Assembly: GCA_963774765.1 (NCBI GenBank)
Contig: CAVZGP010000009.1
Location: forward strand, 434,001 to 498,000
Direction: 5' to 3'
Length of the DNA stretch: 64,000 nt
Source: Sva-07 sp963774765
GTDB taxonomy: Bacteria; Actinomycetota; Acidimicrobiia; Acidimicrobiales; Ilumatobacteraceae
The position numbers and the translations under genes were made by a program. Positions within the stretch are counted from its first letter, which is position 1, and the number at the start of each line of letters is the position of its first letter. Below the pieces are notes generated by a model that did not search any database, was not told the DNA's origin, and saw nothing but the letters and a program-made list of their open reading frames with translations. This document shows positions 26,740 to 34,465 of the stretch, one piece after another.

Positions 26740-27291
26740 GTGGCCGTGCTCGTACTCGTCAACGGACCGCCCGCGTCCGGCAAGTCGACGATCGCCGTCG
26801 CTCTCGTCGCGAAACGGCCGATGGCCCTCAACCTCGACATCGACGTGATTCGGGGTCAGCTCGGCGGGTGGTTCGACGATCCGGAGGCGGCCGGTCTCGC
26901 CGCTCGTTCGCTCGCGGTGTCGATGATCCGTACCCACCTCAGCGCCGGACACGACGTCGTGGTGCCACAGTTCCTGGCTCGTGTCGATTTCATCCACGAA
27001 CTGGAACGCGTCGCGGCCGCCTCCTCGACGCGCTTCATCGAGGTGGCACTCGTCATCGATCGGGCCGAGGCTCTGGAGGCGTTCGAGACACGACGGCGCA
27101 GTCCCACTGGAGGGACCCATCGGGACGCAGAGCTTCTCGTCGACCGATCGAGCGATCCCGACGCGCTCGGCGGCATGTACGACCGCTTGGCCGGGCTGCT
27201 CGATCAGCGTCCACACGCGCACCGGATTCCCCTCGTTCGCGGGGACGTCGATGCGTCCGTCGCGCTCGTCGAGGCGGCAATCCGATCGTGA
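26740..27291 (+). CDS. P-loop kinase-like ATPase
   Basis: A 183-residue protein with Walker A NGPPASGKST near the N-terminus, NLDIDVIRGQLGGWFDDPEAAG, and DVVVPQFLARVDFIHELE. This layout fits the AAA/zeta-toxin/chloramphenicol phosphotransferase-like small kinases that phosphorylate small molecules. No antitoxin or other partner gene lies beside it, so a toxin role has no support. GTG 26740 has a -10 box six bases upstream. It converges with tsnR. Confidence 0.75.
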   Translation: MAVLVLVNGPPASGKSTIAVALVAKRPMALNLDIDVIRGQLGGWFDDPEAAGLAARSLAVSMIRTHLSAGHDVVVPQFLARVDFIHELERVAAASSTRFIEVALVIDRAEALEAFETRRRSPTGGTHRDAELLVDRSSDPDALGGMYDRLAGLLDQRPHAHRIPLVRGDVDASVALVEAAIRS

Positions 27292-27297
27292 CGGAGA

Positions 27298-28089
27298 TCA
27301 GCGACTGCGCTGGCGAGCCGCTTCGAACACGAGCACGGTTGTCGCCATGGCGACGTTGAGCGACTCGCTGCGCCCCACGTGCGGAATCGTGACCCAACGC
27401 CGAACCGGCCCGACGGTGTCGGACCACTCATCGGGCAGGCCGGCGGCCTCGTTGCCCATCACCAGAGCAGTCCGACCGGTCAGGTCGGCGTCGGTGTAGG
27501 CCTCGACGGTCCGACCGGGAGCGTCGTGGCTGGACGTACCGATCGTGACGAGCCCGGACGCCAAAACGTCATCGAGCGTCGCCTCGACCACCGGCACGTG
27601 GAACAGCGCACCGGCGGAAGCTCGGACGGTCTTCGGGTTGTAGGGATCGACACTGCCGGCGGTGAGCACCACAAGATCTGCACCGGATGCCTCCGCCGAG
27701 CGAAGGACCGTTCCGAGATTGCCGGGATCGCCGACGCGATCGAGCACGACCACGAACGACGCGGCCGCGAGCAGGCGTTCCACCGCGCCGTGGTCACGCA
27801 TCTTGACGATGGCGATCGGATTCTGCGGCGTTTGCGTCGACGCCACCCGGTCGAGGACTCCTTCGGCCAACTCGATCACCGGCCCGGCTCCTGCCACGCC
27901 CGGTTCGGCCACGCCATCGGCTTCCTCGGCAACGAACTGCGCCTCACACTCCCAGCCGGCGGCGACGGCCTCGGCAACGAGCACCGGTCCCTCGACGACG
28001 AACCGACCCTCCTCGTGACGCGAACTACGGCGCCCGATCAGGCGCCGCAGTTGCTGTACTCGTGAATTGTTGAACGCCAGCGCACTCAT
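27298..28089 (-). CDS. tsnR: SpoU/TrmH family rRNA methyltransferase
   Basis: A 263-residue SPOUT methyltransferase that probably 2'-O-methylates 23S rRNA. The N-terminal substrate-binding domain (residues 1-100) holds SRVQQLRRLIGRRSSRHEEGRFVVEGP, and the C-terminal knot has motif 1 LDRVGDPGNLGTVLRSAEA, motif 2 LVMGNEAAGLP and motif 3 IPHVGRSESLNVAMATTVLVFE. In mycobacteria the homologous gene follows infC-rpmI-rplT, as here. CACTGT lies six bases before ATG 28089 and may be an imperfect -10 box, so it can be transcribed separately from rplT. Confidence 0.88.
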   Translation of the reverse strand: MSALAFNNSRVQQLRRLIGRRSSRHEEGRFVVEGPVLVAEAVAAGWECEAQFVAEEADGVAEPGVAGAGPVIELAEGVLDRVASTQTPQNPIAIVKMRDHGAVERLLAAASFVVVLDRVGDPGNLGTVLRSAEASGADLVVLTAGSVDPYNPKTVRASAGALFHVPVVEATLDDVLASGLVTIGTSSHDAPGRTVEAYTDADLTGRTALVMGNEAAGLPDEWSDTVGPVRRWVTIPHVGRSESLNVAMATTVLVFEAARQRSR

Positions 28090-28119
28090 CGTGCAACAGT
28101 GTGGCCGAGTGAGCAGCTC

Positions 28120-28150
28120 GGTCCTCCCGGGGACGGGGCCGGGGAGGACC
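28120..28150 (-). terminator. Hairpin after rplT
   Basis: GGTCCTCCC (28120-28128) and GGGAGGACC (28142-28150) form a 9-bp stem downstream of the rplT stop at 28169 on the minus strand. There is no U-tract. It probably ends or reduces the infC-rpmI-rplT transcript before tsnR. Confidence 0.55.
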
Positions 28151-28168
28151 CAGACACTCGACGGGTCG

Positions 28169-28525
28169 TCAGTCGAGCGCGGCCTTGGCTGCGTCGACGA
28201 GCTTGGCGAACGCGGCTGGATCGGTGATCGCGAGGTCCGAGAGGATCTTGCGGTCGACTTCGATGCCTGCGGCGTTCAGGCCCGCGATGAACCGGCTGTA
28301 GCTCATGTCGTGCTGCCGGGTTCCGGCGTTGATCCGCTGGATCCACAGACGACGCATCTCACCCTTGCGGGCGCGACGGTCGCGGAAGGCGTAGTTGCCC
28401 GACCGCATGACCTGTTCGTTGGCGGCCCGGAATGAACGGCTCTTGTTGCCGTAATAGCCCTTGGCCTGTTTCAGTACCTTCTTGTGGCGCTTCTTCGATG
28501 CCACACCACGCTTCACACGTGCCAT
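28169..28525 (-). CDS. rplT: 50S ribosomal protein L20
   Basis: 118 residues, the standard length. MARVKRGVASKKRHKKVLKQAKGYYG is the basic N-terminal tail that binds 23S rRNA early in assembly, followed by RDRRARKGEMRRLWIQRINA and YSRFIAGLNAAGIEVDRK. In many bacteria L20 represses its own operon by binding an mRNA structure; the long structured infC leader is a candidate site here. GGAGG precedes the ATG. Confidence 0.98.
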   Translation of the reverse strand: MARVKRGVASKKRHKKVLKQAKGYYGNKSRSFRAANEQVMRSGNYAFRDRRARKGEMRRLWIQRINAGTRQHDMSYSRFIAGLNAAGIEVDRKILSDLAITDPAAFAKLVDAAKAALD

Positions 28526-28575
28526 TTCGTTTCCTCCTCGGAACGTTCAGTCGGAGCCCAGGCTCCGGGGTTGTC

Positions 28576-28773
28576 TCAGCGCTCGGCGAGGAGGCGCTTG
28601 ATCTTCTTCTCGTCGGTCGGATGCACGTCCGCGTCGCGGTCGAGTCGATGCTTGCGCGACGACGTCTTGTACTCGAACTTGTGCTGGTTGTTCTGCTGCT
28701 CGTGACGCAGACGACCGGTGCCGGTCTTCTTGAATCGCTTAGCTGCCGTCTTCGACGTTTTCATCTTCGGCAT
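28576..28773 (-). CDS. rpmI: 50S ribosomal protein L35
   Basis: 65 residues from ATG 28773 (MPKMKTSKTAAKRFKKTGTG), the canonical start; an upstream in-frame Met is ignored. HEQQNNQHKFEYKTSSRKHRL is the conserved centre. The first 35 bases overlap the end of infC in another frame, so the infC C-terminal tail and rpmI are translationally linked. Confidence 0.97.
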   Translation of the reverse strand: MPKMKTSKTAAKRFKKTGTGRLRHEQQNNQHKFEYKTSSRKHRLDRDADVHPTDEKKIKRLLAER

Positions 28774-29422
28774 CGGATACTCCTTGTTCTGGTTCGCTGG
28801 CAACGATCGGTTCCGGCGTGTCGGTTGCGGCCTCTTCGGCCTGCGCCTTGCGCTCGGCCTCGATGGCCGCCTTCTTGATCGCCTCTTGGGCCTGTTTGTC
28901 CGGCGACAACGTCATCGACATGCTGCGACCCTCGAGCCGCGCTTGGGTGTCGACTTTCGCTGCCGGACCCACCGCTTCGAGCACGTCGTCGAGAATCTTC
29001 GACCCGAGCTCTGGGTGTGCCATCTCACGACCTCGGAACTGCAAGGTGATCTTGACCTTGTGGCCCTCTTCGATGAAGCGGATCACGTTGCGTGTCTTGG
29101 TGTCGAAGTCGCCCTTGCCGATCTTCGGCCGGTACTTCACCTCTTTCACCGACACATTGGTCGACTTCTTGCGCGCTTCCTTTGCCTTCTGTCCCTCTTC
29201 GTACTTGAACTTGCCGTAATCCATGATCCGGCAGACGGGAGGGTTGGCGTTCGGGGCCACCTCGACCAAGTCGAGTTCGAGACCTCGGGCCATTCTCAGC
29301 GCATCGGGAACGGCCTTGATTCCGAGTTGATCCCCGGTCGGTCCGATGAGTCGGACTTCACGAGATCGGATGCGGTCGTTCACGCGGTGCTGGTCGCCCC
29401 GTTGTTCTGGTCGCGGTGCTAT
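28739..29422 (-). CDS. infC: Translation initiation factor IF-3 (probable ATA start)
   Basis: IF-3 binds the 30S subunit and checks initiator tRNA and start codon. The N-domain NDRIRSREVRLIGPTGDQLG, the linker CRIMDYGKFKYEEGQKAKEARKK and the C-domain KTRNVIRFIEEGHKVKITLQFRGREMAHPELG are complete; a 40-residue acidic C-terminal tail (EEAATDTPEPIVASEPEQG) is extra. GTG 29383 gives 214 residues but has no good ribosome-binding site. In the same frame, ATA at 29422 lies eight bases after a strong AGGAGT (29436-29431), giving 227 residues. Rare non-AUG starts (AUU, and AUA or AUC in others) are a known autoregulatory feature of infC, since IF-3 itself rejects them. I prefer ATA; this is inference. 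Confidence 0.93.
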   Translation of the reverse strand: MAPRPEQRGDQHRVNDRIRSREVRLIGPTGDQLGIKAVPDALRMARGLELDLVEVAPNANPPVCRIMDYGKFKYEEGQKAKEARKKSTNVSVKEVKYRPKIGKGDFDTKTRNVIRFIEEGHKVKITLQFRGREMAHPELGSKILDDVLEAVGPAAKVDTQARLEGRSMSMTLSPDKQAQEAIKKAAIEAERKAQAEEAATDTPEPIVASEPEQGVSDAEDENVEDGS

Positions 29423-29430
29423 GGCTGATC

Positions 29431-29436
29431 ACTCCT
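29431..29436 (-). promoter_or_regulatory. Ribosome-binding site pointing to an ATA start of infC
   Basis: The minus strand reads AGGAGT here, ending eight bases before ATA 29422-29420 in the infC frame. The next conventional start (GTG 29383) lacks a comparable site. This site decides the start choice. Confidence 0.6.
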
Positions 29437-29653
29437 GTGCAATGGGCCTCCCCAGTGTCTGAATAATGTTGGCGCTCGACGCGAACCGCACGCGGAGCGA
29501 CCCGACACTGGACGGCGTGGTCCTCGTCGGACCCGTCGACCGGGGGCTGGTCTCAGCCTTGTGACCTGGACGCACCGGTTGCATCACTGCAGATGGTGGC
29601 CAGGTGGGGGTTTCCCCCACTTCGCCTCAATTGTGCTCGGTAGGGTAGCGCAC
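29437..29653 (-). promoter_or_regulatory. Structured infC operon leader
   Basis: No gene. On the minus-strand transcript nested stems form: CCAGTGTC (29452-29459) pairs with GACACTGG (29504-29511), and inside them CGCTC (29473-29477) with GAGCG (29495-29499). The structure ends about 15 bases before the AGGAGT site. A separate perfect 7-bp hairpin GTGGGGG/CCCCCAC with a 3-base loop lies at 29604-29620, between the two divergent promoters. Leaders of this operon are regulatory in other phyla (L20 or IF-3 control). No infC -10 is clear to me. Confidence 0.5.
29641..29646 (+). promoter_or_regulatory. -10 box TAGGGT, leaderless promoter
   Basis: TAGGGT ends seven bases before GTG 29654, in a position for leaderless transcription of the DUF1844-like gene. 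Confidence 0.5.
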
Positions 29654-30022
29654 GTGAGTGACGAAACCTCTGAACCCGACCTGGACGGCCCGGACGACCT
29701 CGATCCAGCCACGATGGATGCGTTGGCCGACGCCGAACAAGCGATGAAGCAGGCCCGTGACCGACTGGCCGAAGTGCCCGCTGAGGTCGTCGTCACGAAT
29801 CATGTGATGGGGCTCTACGAACTGGCGGCAATCCACCTGTCGGCGTCACCACCGGACCTGCACCAGTCCGTACTGGCGATCGACGCCGTGGCCTGTCTGG
29901 TCGACGGTCTCGGTGAGCGTCTGGGCGAGGAGTACTCCACGATGCGCGATGCGTTGAACAACATCCGCCTCGCGTTCGTCCAGATCAAGGGCCAGGTCGC
30001 CTCCGCGGAGTCGGCCGACTGA
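29654..30022 (+). CDS. DUF1844-like protein
   Basis: A 122-residue acidic protein. After a charged N-terminus (SDETSEPDLDGPDDLDPATMDAL) comes MGLYELAAIHLSASPPDLHQSVLAIDAVACLVDGLGERLGEEYSTMRDALNNIRLAFVQ, which matches the helical DUF1844 pattern. Genes of this type sit next to infC in many actinobacteria, as here. Function unknown. GTG 29654 follows a -10 box at seven bases. The last 38 bases overlap the converging atl gene. Confidence 0.72.
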   Translation: MSDETSEPDLDGPDDLDPATMDALADAEQAMKQARDRLAEVPAEVVVTNHVMGLYELAAIHLSASPPDLHQSVLAIDAVACLVDGLGERLGEEYSTMRDALNNIRLAFVQIKGQVASAESAD

Positions 30023-30317
30023 AGCGACCGGTCGGGGCGTTTCGTACCCGATGGTCCTCAACGGTGACGCCCTCGCCACGGAGAAGATCTCGTTGGTCGT
30101 CGGGATGACCACTGACGAGCCGGCCGGATGCGTTCACCACTCGCCACCACGGCACTTCGACATCCGTGGTGGCGAGAATTCGGCCGACCAGCCGGGACGA
30201 CTTCGGGAAGCCGGCATCGCCGGCGACATCACCGTACGTCGTCACCTCGCCTTCTCGGAGCGCCATCAGCACGTCGAGGATCCGCCGCTCGCGTTCGAGG
30301 CGCGGATCGTCGTTCAC
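29985..30317 (-). CDS. Alkyltransferase-like protein (MGMT homologue without the reactive Cys)
   Basis: A 110-residue ATL protein. RRILDVLMALREGEVTTYGDVAGDAGFPKSSRLVGRIL is the MGMT DNA-binding winged helix and PWWRVVNASGRLVSGHPDDQRDLL its active-site loop, where the PCHR cysteine is replaced by Trp. ATL proteins bind O6-alkylguanine and hand it to nucleotide excision repair; they cannot remove the alkyl group. GTG 30317 overlaps the stop of the upstream cold-shock gene (GTGA). Confidence 0.85.
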   Translation of the reverse strand: MNDDPRLERERRILDVLMALREGEVTTYGDVAGDAGFPKSSRLVGRILATTDVEVPWWRVVNASGRLVSGHPDDQRDLLRGEGVTVEDHRVRNAPTGRFSRPTPRRRPGP

Positions 30318-30532
30318 GGACGGATGTTCGCAGCTTCCCAACGCCCGAACTTGGCGAGCAGGTCGAAACTCACCTCGACATCGACGTCGATCGAGCGCGT
30401 ACCGTCGGCGATCTCGATGCAGTGGAACGGGTGCTCGGCTCCCTCACCGGACACAATCGTGCCGAGCCCCACCGCCTCGTCGAAGTCGACCACGGTGCCT
30501 CGACGGCCGGTTCCCCGCTCGAGTTCGGTCAC
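30314..30532 (-). CDS. Small cold-shock-domain protein
   Basis: 72 residues forming one cold-shock OB-fold: GRRGTVVDFDEAVGLGTIV, then PFHCIEIADGTRSIDVDVEVSFDLLAKFGRWEAANI. The usual RNP1 aromatic pattern KGFGFI is replaced by VGLGTI, so it is a divergent member, of a kind common in actinobacteria. It sits between hisG and atl with 4-base overlaps on both sides (GTGA), so all three are co-translated; no functional link is obvious. Confidence 0.75.
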   Translation of the reverse strand: MTELERGTGRRGTVVDFDEAVGLGTIVSGEGAEHPFHCIEIADGTRSIDVDVEVSFDLLAKFGRWEAANIRP

Positions 30533-31401
30533 GGCACGATCTTGGCGATCGGCATCTCGACGAGATCGGTCGCGCCGGCGTCACGCAACGCAGGGATGAC
30601 CAGGTTGATCATCTTCTTCTCGACCACCGACTCGACGGCGTAGCCGCCTCCGGCGAGCGGCGACATCGTGGGCGACTTCATCGACGGGAGGACGGCGAGC
30701 ACGTCGTCGCGGCACTCCTCGGTGACGTTGAGCTTCAGCAGCACCTTCCCACGGGCGTCGAGGACGCCGTTGAGGAGCGTCATGATCTGCTCCATCGCCT
30801 TGGCCTTCTCCGGGTCCTTCAATGACTCCGGGTTGGCGACGACCTCGGTGTAGCTGAGCATGATCGTGTCGATCACCCTCAGCCCGGCCGCGCGCAGTGC
30901 TCGCCCGGTCTCGGTGATCTCGACGACGCAATCGGCGATGTCGGGGATCTTCGCCTCGGTGGCACCGTAGGAGAGACGCACCTGAGCGTCGACACCATGG
31001 TCGGCGAAGAAGCGCTTGGTGAGCTCGGGGTACTCGGACTGCACGCGCACGCCACGCGGAAGATCCTCGACCCTGGTGGCCGGGTTGTCGCCGGCGACGG
31101 CGACGACGAGCTGGATCGGGTTGCTCGTTGCCTTGGAGTACTTCAGTTCGCCCAAGCTCTCGACGACGCTGCCGGTCTCCTCCACCCAGTCACGCCCGGT
31201 GATACCGACATCGAACAAACCCTCGGCGACGTACACCGGGATCTCCTGCGGCCGCAGGATGCGCACCGAGTCGATCCGAGGATCGTCGATCGTTGCCTGG
31301 TAGTCGACCGTGGAGGAACGAAGTACCGGGAGGTCCGCTTGCTCGAACAGATCGAGCGTCGCCTTCTCGAGCGAACCTTTCGGGAGGACCAGTCGCAACA
31401 T
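30529..31401 (-). CDS. hisG: ATP phosphoribosyltransferase, long form
   Basis: First step of histidine synthesis: ATP plus PRPP gives phosphoribosyl-ATP. The 290-residue protein includes the catalytic domain (MLRLVLPKGSLEKATLDLF, FDVGITGRDWVEETG, and the PRPP region VEITETGRALRAAGLRV) and the C-terminal ACT-like regulatory domain (residues about 215-290, ECRDDVLAVLPSMKSPTMSPL), so it is the homohexameric long form inhibited by histidine and needing no HisZ. TAGCCT (minus, 31415-31410) is a -10 candidate eight bases before ATG 31401. hisG here is apart from other his genes. Confidence 0.95.
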   Translation of the reverse strand: MLRLVLPKGSLEKATLDLFEQADLPVLRSSTVDYQATIDDPRIDSVRILRPQEIPVYVAEGLFDVGITGRDWVEETGSVVESLGELKYSKATSNPIQLVVAVAGDNPATRVEDLPRGVRVQSEYPELTKRFFADHGVDAQVRLSYGATEAKIPDIADCVVEITETGRALRAAGLRVIDTIMLSYTEVVANPESLKDPEKAKAMEQIMTLLNGVLDARGKVLLKLNVTEECRDDVLAVLPSMKSPTMSPLAGGGYAVESVVEKKMINLVIPALRDAGATDLVEMPIAKIVP

Positions 31402-31409
31402 GATCGCCG

Positions 31410-31415
31410 AGGCTA
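31410..31415 (-). promoter_or_regulatory. -10 box TAGCCT before hisG
   Basis: TAGCCT on the minus strand ends eight bases before ATG 31401, consistent with a leaderless or nearly leaderless hisG transcript. Confidence 0.45.
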
Positions 31416-31447
31416 CCGGCCACGCCCGCCCGGCTCCGCCGACGTTG

Positions 31448-31934
31448 TCAGTGGGAGGTGTCGGTGTCGGTGAGGAGGCGCAGTGCGTGCGCAAGGACGT
31501 CGAGCACAGCGTCGAGCTGTTCGATGCAGCCCTTGGTGCTGCCCGGTGTGTTGACGATGATCGATTGGCCACGCATGCCGGCGACGCCGCGGGACAGCCG
31601 GCCGAGCGGATTGCACAGCCGCATCGCCTCGGCGAGACCTGGTGCATCCCGATCGATGACGAGCCCGTGTGCCCTCGGGGGTCTGGTCGCGCGGCGCGAA
31701 ACCGGTCCCACCCGTCGAGACGATCAGCCCTGCGAACCCGTCGGTCATCTCCGTGAGCGCGGAGGCCACCGACTCGGCTCCGTCGGCGGTCACCCGATGC
31801 TCGACGACGTCGAAACCGTTGGCGTCGAGATGGGCGACGAGGGCTCGTCCACTGAGATCGTCTCGGGCACCGTGTGCGACGCCGTCGCTGACCGTCAGGA
31901 CCTTCGCGCTGGGCTGGATGTCGTCGGGGCTCAC
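31448..31934 (-). CDS. MoaB/MogA-type molybdenum cofactor protein, interrupted by a one-base frameshift
   Basis: Molybdopterin adenylyltransferase family. The first frame (from GTG 31934) has AKVLTVSDGVAHGARDDLSG and LIVSTGGTGFAPRDQTPEGTR; the second frame continues LVIDRDAPGLAEAMR, IIVNTPGSTKGCIEQLDAVLDVLAHALRLL and stops at 31448. Taking one G out of the GGG at 31664-31666 joins them as TPEGTRLVIDRDAPG, giving 161 residues. As read, the first frame would run on to 31413. GTG 31934 overlaps the rsmB stop (GTGA). Whether it acts in cofactor synthesis or as a MoaB paralogue cannot be told; no other moa genes are near. Confidence 0.8.
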
Positions 31935-33068
31935 GAGGTCCGACGGTACCGAATCATCGCCATGCCGTCGGTGTCGGCATCAGAGGGCAGCACTCGCCAA
32001 CCCTGCTCGAAGGGCCGCCATGTCCCGACGGACGGCGGGGTCGGATCGACCTCGAATCCGGGTGGCGTCGAATGATCGACCGACTCCTCGGCGGTGATCG
32101 TGCACACGCTGTACACGAGTCGGCCGCCCGTGGCCACCAGCGTGGCAGCCGACGCCAACAGCCGACCCTGCAGTGCGGCGAGCTCGCTGATGTCGCTCGG
32201 CTGGATCCTCCAGCGGGCGTCGGCCCGACGACGGAGCGCTCCGAGCCCAGAACACGGCGCATCGAGCAGGACCGCGGTGAACGAACCCGGCGAGAACGGC
32301 GGGGCGACGCCGTCGGCAACGACGACCGGCAGGTCGAGCCCGAGCGTGCGAACGTTGTCGGCGACGAGCCGCGGCACGGCCAACACGCTGGTCGTTGGCG
32401 ATCACCGTCGCACCCCCGGTCGCCATCGCCGTCGCCTTGCCGCCGGGGGCGGCGCACACGTCGAACACCAGCTCACCCTCGCTCGCCTCGACCGCCGCGG
32501 CGACCCATTGCGACGACTCGTCCTGCACGTAGCCGTCGGCGCGCATGGTGACCGGCGGGGGCTGATTCATCCGTTCGAGCGACTCCATTGCGTCGTTTCC
32601 GAGTTCGGTCCGGAACACCTCGACGATCCAGTCCGGATAGCTGAGCCGAGCGCCGTCGGACGGCCACGACATGTCGTCCACGGACAGCCGTGCCACCTTG
32701 CGCAGCACCGCGTTGACGAAGCCGCGGGTGCGCTTCGGTGCCAACCCGACGGTCTCGCTCACCGCGGCGTGCGCAGGGACGCCGGCGAACACGAGTTGGT
32801 ACGCACCGAGGCGGAGCACCGATCGCGTGGCGTCGTCGGGAGGCGATGTGACGAAGCGGTCGACGACGGCGTCGCATGCTCGTCGCATCCGTGTGGTTCC
32901 GTAGACCAACTCGGTGACGAACCGCCGATCCATGTCACCCAGGCCCGACGATGCGAGCATCGGGCCGAGCACCAGGTTCGCGTACGCACCGTCGGCCTCG
33001 ATACGTCGCAAGGCGTCGAGCGCGACACGCCGTGCGGTCCGCGGCGCGGCTTCAGCGGCGCCTGTCAC
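31931..33068 (-). CDS. rsmB: 16S rRNA m5C967 methyltransferase (RsmB/Sun), interrupted by a one-base frameshift
   Basis: About 378 residues once repaired. The N-terminal NusB-like domain (ARRVALDALRRIEADGAYANLVL, RRFVTELVYGTTRMRRACD) precedes the SAM domain: VFDVCAAPGGKATAMA, LLDAPCSGLGALRRRADARWR with the catalytic-loop Cys, and LVYSVCTITAEESV. The frame changes near 32390: the first frame reads ATVIANDQRVGRAAAR, the second VLAVPRLVADNVRTLG. Removing one base of the GG at 32390-32391 gives ANDSVLAVPRLVADN. GTG 33068 overlaps the fmt stop (GTGA). Confidence 0.88.
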
Positions 33069-33898
33069 AAGTCGCCGAACAGTTCGTCGGGCTTCGGCTG
33101 AGCACCGTTGCGCCACGCGTCGTACGCCATCGGCGCCTTCCCCTCGGGCTGCACGACAGTGGGGACGACGCGACCGCCCACCAACCGTGCTTCGTTGACC
33201 TTCAAACGCCTACCCCGGAACGTCGTCCAGGCACCACCCACTCGGATCAGGCGGTGCACCTCGACGGCGGGTCTCGACCAGTCGATCTCGAAGTCTGCCG
33301 CTGTGAACTTCGAGGCGTAGGTGACCTCTCCGCTCTGCGCCTCCGGCGAGCCGATCCACTCCACCAACGGCCGCCGCAGCGTGTCGACGAGCAGGCTCGT
33401 GCCCTCATCGACGAGCGCTGCGCGAAGCTCGACGGCCGTGGTCTCCGACCCGATCGGGACCTCGCCGCGTGCATACACACCGCCGGTGTCGAGGCCCGCT
33501 TCCAGCGCCATCACACACACGCCGGTGACATCGTCGCCGGCGAGGATCGCCCGCTCGACCGGCGCGGCACCGCGCCAGCGAGGCAGCAGCGAGAAGTGCA
33601 GGTTGACCATGGGGATCACCTCGAGGACATGGGGCTTGATGATCTGACCGAAGGCCACGACGACACCCAACTCAGCACCGTCGTCACGCACCGCCGTCAG
33701 CACGTCGTCGACGTCGTGAGACACCGCAAGGCCGAGTTCGAGTGCTGCCGCCTTGACCGGGCTCGGCGCGGTCGAGCTTCCCCGCCCTCGACGCTTGTCG
33801 ACGCTGGTGACGACCATCACGACATCGTGGCCGGCACCGACGAGAGCCCGCAGTGGCGCAACGGCCATGTCCGGGGTGCCGAGATAGACGAGCTTCAC
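33065..33898 (-). CDS. fmt: Methionyl-tRNA formyltransferase
   Basis: Formylates initiator Met-tRNA using 10-formyl-tetrahydrofolate. The 277-residue protein has MKLVYLGTPDMAVAPLRAL at the start, NLHFSLLPRWRGAAPVERAI with the catalytic Asn and His, GVCVMALEAGLDTGGVYA, and a C-terminal OB-like tRNA-binding part with EIDWSRPAVEVHRLIRVGGAW. It is a little shorter than the usual 305-315 residues, mostly at the C-terminus. It follows def by eight bases; def removes the formyl group that fmt adds. Confidence 0.96.
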   Translation of the reverse strand: MKLVYLGTPDMAVAPLRALVGAGHDVVMVVTSVDKRRGRGSSTAPSPVKAAALELGLAVSHDVDDVLTAVRDDGAELGVVVAFGQIIKPHVLEVIPMVNLHFSLLPRWRGAAPVERAILAGDDVTGVCVMALEAGLDTGGVYARGEVPIGSETTAVELRAALVDEGTSLLVDTLRRPLVEWIGSPEAQSGEVTYASKFTAADFEIDWSRPAVEVHRLIRVGGAWTTFRGRRLKVNEARLVGGRVVPTVVQPEGKAPMAYDAWRNGAQPKPDELFGDL

Positions 33899-33906
33899 GG
33901 GGTCGG

Positions 33907-34446
33907 TCAGCCCAGGCCGAGACGCCGTTTGATCGGGTTCCGCGCGGCCTGACGGCTGGCTTCCTCCTCGATGCGACGGTACTCCTTGATCGCTTCCTTG
34001 CGTTGGTTGCCCTCCAGCCGGTCGAACATCAGCACCCCATTGAGGTGGTCGATCTCATGCTGGAACATGCGAGCCTCGAGCTCGTCGGCCTCGACCTCGA
34101 TGAATTCGCCGTTGAGGTCGATACCACGCACCAGCACGGTCTTCGGTCGCAGCATCTCGACATAGAGGCCGGGAATCGACAGGCAACCTTCGTCGTACAA
34201 CCACTCACCATCGGACTCGACGACCTCGGGGTTGATGATCGCCAGCGGGTTCTCGTCGATGTCCCACACGACGACCTGCTTCTGCACGCCGATCTGCGGA
34301 GCAGCGAGCGCGATGCCGTTGCCGGAGTCGACCAGGGTGTCGAACATGGCATCGATCAGCCGGATGACCTTGCCGTCGACATCATCGACCCGCGACGCCT
34401 GGGTTTTCAGCACAGGGTCGCCGTATGTCCGGATCGTGTACGACAT
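33907..34446 (-). CDS. def: Peptide deformylase
   Basis: A 179-residue metalloenzyme removing formyl from nascent N-termini. All three motifs are present: GNGIALAAPQIGV (motif 1), EGCLSIPG (motif 2, metal-binding Cys) and QHEIDHLNG (motif 3, HExxH). A basic C-terminal tail (KEYRRIEEEASRQAARNPIKRRLG) is typical for actinobacterial type. TAGCCT (minus, 34459-34454) ends seven bases before ATG 34446, so def starts the def-fmt-rsmB-moaB operon with a leaderless message. Confidence 0.97.
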   Translation of the reverse strand: MSYTIRTYGDPVLKTQASRVDDVDGKVIRLIDAMFDTLVDSGNGIALAAPQIGVQKQVVVWDIDENPLAIINPEVVESDGEWLYDEGCLSIPGLYVEMLRPKTVLVRGIDLNGEFIEVEADELEARMFQHEIDHLNGVLMFDRLEGNQRKEAIKEYRRIEEEASRQAARNPIKRRLGLG

Positions 34447-34453
34447 CCGTGTC

Positions 34454-34459
34454 AGGCTA
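34454..34459 (-). promoter_or_regulatory. -10 box TAGCCT of the def operon
   Basis: TAGCCT on minus ends seven bases before ATG 34446. The divergent rsmC-like gene starts at GTG 34466, so its promoter must overlap this site. Confidence 0.5.
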
Positions 34460-34465
34460 GAGGGA

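Noticed and set aside
26740..27291. Toxin-antitoxin pair formed by the P-loop kinase and the 70-residue protein
   Set aside because: The two are divergent, not co-transcribed, and the small protein matches a conserved family of another type; no antitoxin features.
31932..31960. Leaderless promoter TACCGT before moaB
   Set aside because: It is formed by Tyr-Arg codons at the end of rsmB and moaB already overlaps rsmB by GTGA; chance is as likely.
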